From Hydrocurvibacter sp036169815 (lineage in GTDB: Bacteria > Campylobacterota > Campylobacteria > Campylobacterales > Sulfurimonadaceae): 64,000 bases of DNA. This document shows positions 53,044-60,400 of the stretch, in pieces. Where the stretch lies: NCBI GenBank assembly GCA_036169815.1, contig JAVHOA010000107.1, positions 1 through 64,000 of the forward strand. The letters are read 5' to 3'. Position 1 is the first letter of the stretch. The number at the start of each line of letters is the position of its first letter. The notes below the pieces were generated by a model. It was not told where the DNA came from and did no database searches. It saw only the letters and a program-made list of their open reading frames with translations. A program made the position numbers and the translations under genes.

Positions 53044-53527
53044 AGGTTCCATTTGTGGCATTGTAATCCCAATAATCATTTCCTTCAGGTTTATTGAGCA
53101 CATTTCTATCTTTTACCCCTTTGCCATCGGTTCTTGTTGCAGGACCCGTATAGCAGGTTTGATTGGCATCGGTTGGTGATGGACACGAACTCATTTGCGT
53201 CCAATCCGTTGTTTTGTTTTTAAAAATACGGTCAAACAGCGTGGAATTTGTCAATGAATTTGGGTATCCGTTAGCGTTAAAACCTCCTGGAGAGGCATCA
53301 TTGCCTTTTTGCCCATTTCCCCAAAGAAAATCAGAACAGCTACTAGTCACCCACTCTCCATGAGCGCTATCGATAGCACTTTGCACCGATGAAGCGGTGG
53401 CAAGCTCGGCGGAGATTTTGGAGTTTCCCAAGAAGTCTTTAAATTTTGGAGTTGCCACAGCAGCCAATACCCCAATAATGACAATCACAAAGATTAATTC
53501 AACAAGGGTAAAAGCACCGCGTAGCAT
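53024..53527 (-). CDS. Type IV pilin, MshA/MshB-like (second)
   Basis: 167 residues. Prepilin start RGA|FTLVELIFVIVIIGVLAAVA with Ala at -1. The globular part has four cysteines (SSCSD, SSCPS, TCYTG) and ends in WDYNATNGTFNLVEP. Two bases separate it from the pilin gene upstream. Its 3' end overlaps the Rpn remnant. Cys content differs from the first pilin, so the two are not simple duplicates. Confidence 0.85.
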   Translation of the reverse strand: MLRGAFTLVELIFVIVIIGVLAAVATPKFKDFLGNSKISAELATASSVQSAIDSAHGEWVTSSCSDFLWGNGQKGNDASPGGFNANGYPNSLTNSTLFDRIFKNKTTDWTQMSSCPSPTDANQTCYTGPATRTDGKGVKDRNVLNKPEGNDYWDYNATNGTFNLVEP

Positions 53528-53528
53528 T

Positions 53529-53996
53529 TTATTCTGCGGTTAGGTCAAGAATTGTTGTGTTTTTATCAGACGTAAACGACATCCCTGTTTTTTTGGTAAG
53601 AGCAGCTTTAATATCAGTTAAGCCTGTTGTAGCAGTGTTAAGTGTTGTCACCATTGTGACTTTACCATCTGTATACTGCACTGAAAAATTTTGGTCTTTT
53701 CCACCTGTTTTTACAGAATAATAGGTATTATTAGCATCAGTTACTACCCAGCCTTTTCCTTTAAAATCATACAAATCCGTAAGATTAATATCTGTTGATG
53801 CAGTGGCACCCGCTTCTGTAAGATTAAAATACTGTGTTTTAGAGGTATCACGGATATCTGTATAATACTTCGCTATATTCGCTACTTCAGCATTTTGCTT
53901 CAAATTTTTAAACTTCGGAACAGCCACTGCTGCCAAAATACCAATAATAACAATCACAAAGATCAACTCGACAAGGGTAAAACCATTACGTTTCAT
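53529..53996 (-). CDS. mshA: Type IV pilin, likely major MSHA-like pilin
   Basis: 155 residues. Canonical prepilin signal KRNG|FTLVELIFVIVIIGILAAVAVPKF, Glu5 present. A helix (NAEVANIAKYYTDI) is followed by a Thr/Asp-rich beta domain without cysteine, unusual since the Vibrio MshA has a disulfide loop. First gene of the pilus locus with AAGGAG before the ATG; gene order suggests a major pilin. No prepilin peptidase gene lies in the window. Confidence 0.82.
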   Translation of the reverse strand: MKRNGFTLVELIFVIVIIGILAAVAVPKFKNLKQNAEVANIAKYYTDIRDTSKTQYFNLTEAGATASTDINLTDLYDFKGKGWVVTDANNTYYSVKTGGKDQNFSVQYTDGKVTMVTTLNTATTGLTDIKAALTKKTGMSFTSDKNTTILDLTAE

Positions 53997-54076
53997 AAGA
54001 ACTCCTTAAATTAGTTCATTGTAAAAATACAATTTTGACAATTGTTCCTTATCTTTACTTAAAAAAAGATTGTCAT

Positions 54077-55948
54077 CTATTTTTTCGCTGCCATTTTGAT
54101 ATAGATGTGTAAAATCTCCAAGGCTGCTGGAGTCATGCCGCTGATTTGCAAAGCGGCTTGGAGCGTTGGCGGGTTGAAGCGCTCTAGTTTTTCTACTATC
54201 TCTTTTGAAAGACCGCTCACTCTGGCAAAGTCAAACCCTTGAGGAATCTCGATTGTGAGATATTTTTTCATCTTTTCTATCTCTTGGCTTTGTTTGTCCA
54301 CATAGCGTGCGTATTTTGCCTCGACTAAAATCTCTTCTTTGATGTACTCGTCATATTGGCCAAGTTCTGGCACGAGTGCGACCATCTTTTGCACTGTAAA
54401 ACTCTTGCGTGCCACAAGCTGTTCTGCGTAGATTGTGTCGTTAATTTTCTCTTCATCCATGGACTCTAAAAGTGCAAGCAACTCTTTGTTTGGAGTAAAT
54501 TTTGTCTCTTTTAAAAGTGTTATTCCTGCTTCTATCTGCTCTTTTTTGCTTCGCATCTTCTCATACGCCTCAAGAGGTAAAAGTCCAAGCGCATAGCCAT
54601 AGCCACTCAAACGAATATCTGCTGATTCTTCACGTAAAAGCAGTCTGTACTCTGCACGGGAAGTAAACATACGGTAAGGCTCTTTTGTCCCTTTGGTCAC
54701 AAGATCATCGATGAGCACGCCGATATAGGCTTCATCACGGCGAAGCACGAGAGGTTCTTTGCCTTGAAGGGAAAGTGAAGCGTTGATGCCCGCCATCAGC
54801 CCTTGTGCCGCGGCTTCTTCATAGCCCGTTGTGCCGTTTATCTGCCCTGCAAGATAGAGATGCTCTACTTTTTTCGTTTCAAGCGTATGCTTGAGCTCTG
54901 TTGGATCCACATAATCATATTCGATGGCATAGCCATAGCGCACAATCCGTGCATTTTCCATCCCTTTTACGGAGTGAATCATCGCTTCTTGCACATCCAC
55001 AGGAAGTGAAGTACTCATCCCGTTAATGTAGCACTCGGTGTTGTCAAACGTTTGTGGTTCTATGAAAAGATGGTGATGTTCTTTATCTTTAAAACGGTTA
55101 ATCTTATCTTCGATACTCGGGCAATATCTTGGTCCAACACCCTCGATTTGACCTGTAAAAAGTGGTGCTCGGTAGAAGTTGCTCTCGATGATAGTATGCG
55201 TATTTGGGTTGGTGTACGCGATGTAACATGGAAGCTGTTTTTTCGTGCGCGCAAAACTCTCTCTGTCTGTTCTAAAACTAAATGGTGTTGGTAGAACATC
55301 GCCATCTTGCACCTCCATCACGCTCAAATCTATGCTTGAAGTATCAATCCTTGCGCACGTTCCAGTTTTAAGGCGCCCTACTCTAAGGCCCTTACATGTA
55401 AGCGAATCGGAGAGATTTTCAGCGCTAAATTCGCCAAAGCGTCCAGCGGATTTTTTGTACTCGCCAATGTGAATCACGCCTTTTAAAAATGTCCCTGTTG
55501 TCAAAATGACACGCGATGCTTTGTACTCATGAAAAAGCTCAGTTTTCACGCCGACAACTGTGTCGCCCTCAAACAAAAGCGCTTCGGCAGTCTCTTGTTT
55601 GAGCTCTAAATTTGGAGTTGTTAAAATAGTATTTCTTGCGATAATGCGGTACTTATCCATATCAATTTGCGCTCTTGTTCCACGCACTGCGGGACCTTTG
55701 GTTTGGTTGAGGATGCGAAACTGCACACCAGCTTCATCGGTGATGAGTCCCATCTCTCCGCCAAGTGCGTCAAGCTCTTTGACGAGATGCCCTTTTGCAA
55801 GTCCGCCAACAGCTGGATTGCAGCTTGTAGCCCCCACTTGTTCGGCAAGCATGGAAAGTAAAAGCGTTTTTTGTCCCATTCTTGCACACGCTAAAGAGGC
55901 TTCAACACCCGCATGACCGCCACCGATTACTATTACATCATAATTCAT
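54077..55948 (-). CDS. mnmG: tRNA uridine-5-carboxymethylaminomethyl modification enzyme MnmG (GidA)
   Basis: 623 residues from the ATG at 55948 (NYDVIVIGGGHAGVEAS), the family's usual start and length; a longer upstream frame overlaps the next gene's leader and is rejected. FAD loop GGGHAG, GLAKGHLVKELDALGG, RVGRLKTGT and the C-terminal LSKEIVEKLERFNPPTLQAA are diagnostic. Works with MnmE on wobble U34. The palindrome encodes SLTCKG just before RVGRLKTGT, a spot that is not conserved in E. coli. Confidence 0.96.
   Translation of the reverse strand: MNYDVIVIGGGHAGVEASLACARMGQKTLLLSMLAEQVGATSCNPAVGGLAKGHLVKELDALGGEMGLITDEAGVQFRILNQTKGPAVRGTRAQIDMDKYRIIARNTILTTPNLELKQETAEALLFEGDTVVGVKTELFHEYKASRVILTTGTFLKGVIHIGEYKKSAGRFGEFSAENLSDSLTCKGLRVGRLKTGTCARIDTSSIDLSVMEVQDGDVLPTPFSFRTDRESFARTKKQLPCYIAYTNPNTHTIIESNFYRAPLFTGQIEGVGPRYCPSIEDKINRFKDKEHHHLFIEPQTFDNTECYINGMSTSLPVDVQEAMIHSVKGMENARIVRYGYAIEYDYVDPTELKHTLETKKVEHLYLAGQINGTTGYEEAAAQGLMAGINASLSLQGKEPLVLRRDEAYIGVLIDDLVTKGTKEPYRMFTSRAEYRLLLREESADIRLSGYGYALGLLPLEAYEKMRSKKEQIEAGITLLKETKFTPNKELLALLESMDEEKINDTIYAEQLVARKSFTVQKMVALVPELGQYDEYIKEEILVEAKYARYVDKQSQEIEKMKKYLTIEIPQGFDFARVSGLSKEIVEKLERFNPPTLQAALQISGMTPAALEILHIYIKMAAKK
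55391..55402. repeat. CTTACATGTAAG palindrome in mnmG
   Basis: Exact copy, read as L-T-C-K. Confidence 0.9.
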
Positions 55949-56062
55949 CATATTTTCCAAATTGTAAGATAATTTTTCGCAATTATAGCAGTTAGATATA
56001 TGAGGAAAATTAAAGTTTAATTGATTACAATGAGTAAACATTTTTTTAACTTTGGGATTTTT

Positions 56063-57166
56063 ATGAACACCATTCATGTACTCGCAGTCGATGACGAACC
56101 CTTCAACTTAGACCTTATAGAGCTTGCTTTTATGGATATGCCTCATGTCAAGCTCACGCAAGCCATTAACGGTAAAGATGCCTTAGAAAAACTCCAAACA
56201 TGTGATGCAGAGGTTATTTTACTCGATCTCAGGATGCCTGTGATGAATGGATTTGAAACACTTGAAGTCATTAAAAATGATCCCGTTCTCTCAAAAATCC
56301 CTGTCATTATCGTCACAGCCAACAGTGAAGAGAAACATAAAGCGCTTCAAATGGGAGCAAACGATTTTTTGAGTAAACCTGTTGATGTTGAGGAACTCAA
56401 ACTGCGCACTTCAAATCAAGCTTCCTTGTACAAAACCCAAAAGCAACTTGAAGCACTCAATTCAAATCTTGATTTGCTTGTAGAAGAGCGAACAAACGAA
56501 CTCAACGCAGCACTTCAACAAGCCAAAGAAACAGAGTATGAAATCTCTTTGCGTCTTGGCCGTGCGAGTGAATATCGAGACTTAGAAACAGGAATGCACA
56601 TCAAAAGAATGAGCCGTTACTCAGCATTTTTGGGAAAACTTTGGGGGATGGATGCACAAGAGGAAGAACTCCTTTTATACGCTTCACCACTGCATGATAT
56701 TGGTAAAATAGGGATTCCCGATGCGATTTTGCTCAAACCAGGCAAACTTGATGAAAATGAATTTCAACTTATGAAACAACATACTACTGTGGGTGGTTTG
56801 ATGCTTGAAGATGGAGAAAAATATCCTATTATCAAAGCGGGGCACACCATAGCTTTGCAGCACCATGAAAAGTATGATGGTACGGGGTATCCAAAAGGTC
56901 TTGCGGGAGAAAATATTCATATTCATGCAAGGATTGTGGCAATTGCCGATGTGTTTGATGCACTTTCATCTAAACGTGTTTACAAAGATGCTTTTCCTCT
57001 TGAAAAAACCTTGCAAATCTTAAGCGAGGGAAGAGGTACCCATTTTGATCCACATCTGCTTGATCTCTTTTTAGAAAATATAGAGCAATTTTTAGAGATT
57101 CAAGTCGCTTATCCTGATACCGACGATATCCCACACATATTAAATCTTTTAGAGGAGTACAGATGA
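56063..57166 (+). CDS. Response regulator with HD-GYP output (c-di-GMP phosphodiesterase)
   Basis: 367 residues from the ATG at 56063 (behind TTGGGA); fourteen upstream codons run into the mnmG leader. Receiver domain with phospho-acceptor D55 (VILLDLRMP) and SKPVD lysine. A coiled-coil linker (130-165) leads to the HD-GYP domain: LHDIGKIGIPD, QHHEKYDGTGYPKGL, ARIVAIADVFDAL. RpfG-like, expected to hydrolyse c-di-GMP. First gene of a plus-strand signalling operon, next to the MSHA locus. Confidence 0.92.
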   Translation: MNTIHVLAVDDEPFNLDLIELAFMDMPHVKLTQAINGKDALEKLQTCDAEVILLDLRMPVMNGFETLEVIKNDPVLSKIPVIIVTANSEEKHKALQMGANDFLSKPVDVEELKLRTSNQASLYKTQKQLEALNSNLDLLVEERTNELNAALQQAKETEYEISLRLGRASEYRDLETGMHIKRMSRYSAFLGKLWGMDAQEEELLLYASPLHDIGKIGIPDAILLKPGKLDENEFQLMKQHTTVGGLMLEDGEKYPIIKAGHTIALQHHEKYDGTGYPKGLAGENIHIHARIVAIADVFDALSSKRVYKDAFPLEKTLQILSEGRGTHFDPHLLDLFLENIEQFLEIQVAYPDTDDIPHILNLLEEYR

Positions 57167-57528
57167 AGATTCTACTTGTTGAGGATGAAGATTTCAACCT
57201 TATGGTGCTTGAAGAGATGATCAAGATATTTTATCCAGATGCACAAATAACAACTGCTGTGAATGGTGCACTTGCTTACGAAATCTTAAAAGAAAACTCC
57301 TTTGGTCTCATTTTAAGCGATATCAATATGCCCGTACTTGATGGCTTTGGGCTTATCAAAAAGATTAAAGAGGAGCTCTCACTCACAACGCCAACCATTG
57401 CTGTAACAGCCTTTGCAGTACAAGGCGATAAAGAAAAAATCCTTCTCTCAGGCTTTGATGATTATGTCTCCAAACCCATCGATATGAGTGAACTTCAAAA
57501 AGTGTTAGATAAGTATTTAGGAGCTTAA
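57163..57528 (+). CDS. CheY-like single-domain response regulator
   Basis: 121 residues. Acidic pocket E7-D8-E9-D10, phospho-acceptor D53 (LILSDINMP), T82-region VTAFA and K in YVSKPIDM. It overlaps the HD-GYP gene by 4 bases (ATGA). Probably receives phosphate from one of the two histidine kinases downstream; no output domain. Confidence 0.9.
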   Translation: MKILLVEDEDFNLMVLEEMIKIFYPDAQITTAVNGALAYEILKENSFGLILSDINMPVLDGFGLIKKIKEELSLTTPTIAVTAFAVQGDKEKILLSGFDDYVSKPIDMSELQKVLDKYLGA

Positions 57529-57531
57529 TGT

Positions 57532-58449
57532 ATGTTTCGCTTTCTCTTATTTTTTATTTTTTTATGTACAACACTTTTTGCGGATGAACTTATTAAACCA
57601 ATACCTTTACATGTAAGTGTCAATACAACAAAAGCAAAACTCGGCAAACAACTTTTTTTTGATACACGCTTATCCCATGACAATACAATCGCTTGTGTCT
57701 CCTGCCACAACCTTTCACTCGGCGGCGCGGATGCTACCATGGTCTCTTTTGGAGTAGCTGGTAGGAGTGGAACACTCAACTCTCCTACAGTTTATAATTC
57801 CATCTACAATATTGCCCAATTTTGGGATGGCAGGTCCACAACACTCCATGAACAAGCCTCTGGCCCTATTTTGAATCCTGTTGAGATGAATAGCAACGAA
57901 AAAGAACTCATCACAAAACTCTCAAAAAATCCAGATTATGTTCAAAAATTTAAAAGCTTATACAAAGAGGGTATCACGCTTCATACCATCACTGATGCTA
58001 TTGCAGAGTATGAAAAAACCTTAATAACGCCTAATTCACGATTTGATAAATTTTTACGAGGCAATAAAAATGCACTCAATAATAAGGAAAAAGAGGGCTA
58101 TATGCTTTTTAAAAATTACGGCTGCATTTCGTGCCACAATGGAGTAAATATAGGTTCCAATATGTTTCAACAATTTGGTATTTTTGCATCAAAAGAAAAG
58201 AGCCATAGCTATCTTGGAAGATACAATGTAACAAAACTGCAAAGGGATAAGCATTTTGTAAAAGTACCTACTTTAAGAAATATAGATAAAACAGCTCCAT
58301 ATTTTCATGACGGCAGTGTCAAGAGTTTAGCTAAAGCAGTTGAGATTATGGGAACATATCAATTAGGTATGGAGATTCCCAAAAAAGATATAAAGAAAAT
58401 CGTTTTATTTTTGCACACACTCAACGGAGAGCTTCCAAATGCAAATTAG
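57532..58449 (+). CDS. Diheme cytochrome c peroxidase / MauG family
   Basis: 305 residues. Signal peptide MFRFLLFFIFLCTTLFA. Two heme motifs CVSCH (about 60) and CISCH (about 198), FWDGRSTTLHEQA and the conserved GPILNPVEM segment of bacterial CCPs. Reduces H2O2 in the periplasm. It sits inside a signalling operon and overlaps the following histidine kinase by 11 bases, so it may act in the sensing process (inference). Confidence 0.9.
   Translation: MFRFLLFFIFLCTTLFADELIKPIPLHVSVNTTKAKLGKQLFFDTRLSHDNTIACVSCHNLSLGGADATMVSFGVAGRSGTLNSPTVYNSIYNIAQFWDGRSTTLHEQASGPILNPVEMNSNEKELITKLSKNPDYVQKFKSLYKEGITLHTITDAIAEYEKTLITPNSRFDKFLRGNKNALNNKEKEGYMLFKNYGCISCHNGVNIGSNMFQQFGIFASKEKSHSYLGRYNVTKLQRDKHFVKVPTLRNIDKTAPYFHDGSVKSLAKAVEIMGTYQLGMEIPKKDIKKIVLFLHTLNGELPNAN
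57607..57616. repeat. TTACATGTAA core in the peroxidase gene
   Basis: Core copy (TTTACATGTAAG), read as L-H-V-S just after the signal peptide. Confidence 0.88.
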
Positions 58450-60400
58450 AAGTTTTAAACTCAACAAGATTATCCTAGCAGGAATTGGACTTGTGGCTGT
58501 TATTTTATTTTCATTCTCTAATCTCTACCAAAATGCCAATCTTGAACGCCGCACCCTTGAGCTAACACAAATTATTAATAGCTTGCGTCTTTATGATGTA
58601 TTAATGCAGCAACAAATAAGTTTTGATTTTAGAAGACAAAATTATGACAAACTCAATATGCTTGAAAATAGATTTTTATCCTTATGGAAACGCACTCGCA
58701 GTGAAATCAATTTAAATTTTGTACAAGATAAGCAGATTATCTCTTCTATTGAAGCTTTAGATGCTTCCATAAAACTTCAGAGCGAACTGATTTTACAATA
58801 TGAATCTGATAAAGCGGTATTAACAAACTCCCTCTTTTACATCATACAACTCCAATCAACGCTCAATGAGCAAACACACTCTTCTTTTAATAAACAATAT
58901 GCTGCATATCTAGATGCTATTATCAAAAACAGCACCTATTACAATGCAAATATTGTAGAAATAAAAGCAAATGTAGATGAAACACTATTATTTTTAGCAG
59001 TAAACAAGACGAACACCGTCCAAACGAGTTTACTAACAAAAAGACATCTCATAATCTTTTATGAAAAAACGAAAAGTATTCACGATACACTCAAACAACT
59101 CAAAGCGCTAAACAATGGAAGTAAACTAGAAAATCTTGAAGCAAAATTTTTTGAGATTGTAGAAACCAAAAGAGCAACTAGTAAAACTATCAATATTTTT
59201 GCCACTCTCTTTTCACTCGTGATGCTTTTAGGGTTTTTATATACGTTTTTTAAAATATATAATGACAAACAAAAAATTCTCAAACTTCAAGATGAAAATA
59301 ATAAAAACCAACAACAACTTCTGGCACATATTCAGCTTTTGGATCAATATAAAAAAGCGATGGATGAAAGTTCTATTGTTTCTAAAACAAATCTCAATGG
59401 CATCATCACCTATGTGAACCAAAAATTTTGTGACATTACTGGTTATACAAAAGAAGAACTTATTGGAAAACCTCATAATATTATTCGCCATCCAGATACA
59501 CCCAAAGAGGTATTTAAAGAGTTATGGAAAACGATAAAAAATAAAAATATTTTTCATGCCATTATCAAAAATAAAACAAAGAATGGGAGCTTTTATTATG
59601 TTGATTCTACTATTGTTCCTATTTTAAATTTACAAGGGGAGGTGAGTGAATATTTTGGCATGCGTAATGATGTTACAGAACTTATCAAGGCAAAAGAGGA
59701 AGCACTCAGTGCAGAGAGGGCGAAAAGTGCCTTTTTAGCAACCATGGGCCACGAACTGCGCACTCCGCTCAATGCTGTGATTGGCTTTTCTCAGATTTTA
59801 ATGAGTAAAAATGATATGCCACTAGAAAAAGTACACTCTTTTGTTGAAAAGATTCATCTCTCAGGCAGACATCTTTTGTCGATTGTCAATAACATTTTAG
59901 ATTTTTCCAAAATGGAAGCAGAAAATATGGAACTCAGCAAGCAAGAAGTTGATTTGAATACTTTGGTTATCGAGGCTATTACACTTGTGGAAACGACAGC
60001 AAACCATAAAAAGATTAGGATAAAAAAAGAGAATTTTGTTGCTAAAACAGTGTTTGGCGATGCACAACTGCTCAAGCAAGTTTTGCTAAATATCCTTTCA
60101 AATGCCCTCAAATTTACGCCTGAAAATGCCAGTATAACCCTTACATGTAAGGATAGTGCTACAGAGCATATCATCTCAATTTGTGATGAGGGAATTGGGC
60201 TCAGCCAAGAACAAATTAAGAATCTTTTTAAACCTTTTTCTCAAATAAAAGAACATCAAAACGAAGCCATCAAAGGCACAGGTCTTGGACTTGCTATCTC
60301 TAAAAAAATCATTGAACTCCATCATGGCAAAATTGAAGTTCAAAGCACATTAGGAGCAGGAAGCTGCTTTATTATTTATCTTCCAAAGGAGAACAAATGA
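58439..60400 (+). CDS. Membrane histidine kinase with DAHL-like periplasmic domain and PAS
   Basis: 653 residues. Two membrane segments (about 10-25 and 257-277) bound a ~225-residue all-helical periplasmic domain of DAHL type. Inside follow a PAS domain (GIITYVNQKFCDITGYTKEE, RHPDTPKEVFKELW, an Aer-like PAS), HisKA with H438 (GHELRTPLNAVIGFS), and HATPase with DEGIGLS and GTGLGLAISK. No receiver. Start overlaps the peroxidase gene, end overlaps the next kinase (ATGA). Confidence 0.9.
   Translation: MQIRSFKLNKIILAGIGLVAVILFSFSNLYQNANLERRTLELTQIINSLRLYDVLMQQQISFDFRRQNYDKLNMLENRFLSLWKRTRSEINLNFVQDKQIISSIEALDASIKLQSELILQYESDKAVLTNSLFYIIQLQSTLNEQTHSSFNKQYAAYLDAIIKNSTYYNANIVEIKANVDETLLFLAVNKTNTVQTSLLTKRHLIIFYEKTKSIHDTLKQLKALNNGSKLENLEAKFFEIVETKRATSKTINIFATLFSLVMLLGFLYTFFKIYNDKQKILKLQDENNKNQQQLLAHIQLLDQYKKAMDESSIVSKTNLNGIITYVNQKFCDITGYTKEELIGKPHNIIRHPDTPKEVFKELWKTIKNKNIFHAIIKNKTKNGSFYYVDSTIVPILNLQGEVSEYFGMRNDVTELIKAKEEALSAERAKSAFLATMGHELRTPLNAVIGFSQILMSKNDMPLEKVHSFVEKIHLSGRHLLSIVNNILDFSKMEAENMELSKQEVDLNTLVIEAITLVETTANHKKIRIKKENFVAKTVFGDAQLLKQVLLNILSNALKFTPENASITLTCKDSATEHIISICDEGIGLSQEQIKNLFKPFSQIKEHQNEAIKGTGLGLAISKKIIELHHGKIEVQSTLGAGSCFIIYLPKENK
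60140..60151. repeat. CTTACATGTAAG palindrome in the DAHL/PAS kinase gene
   Basis: Exact copy, read as L-T-C-K in TLTCKDS, in a loop of the HATPase domain. Confidence 0.9.

Noticed and set aside
1788..60150. The palindrome as an ordinary transcription-factor operator
   Set aside because: 17 of 19 copies are mid-gene, on both strands and in functionally unrelated genes, with no promoter association.
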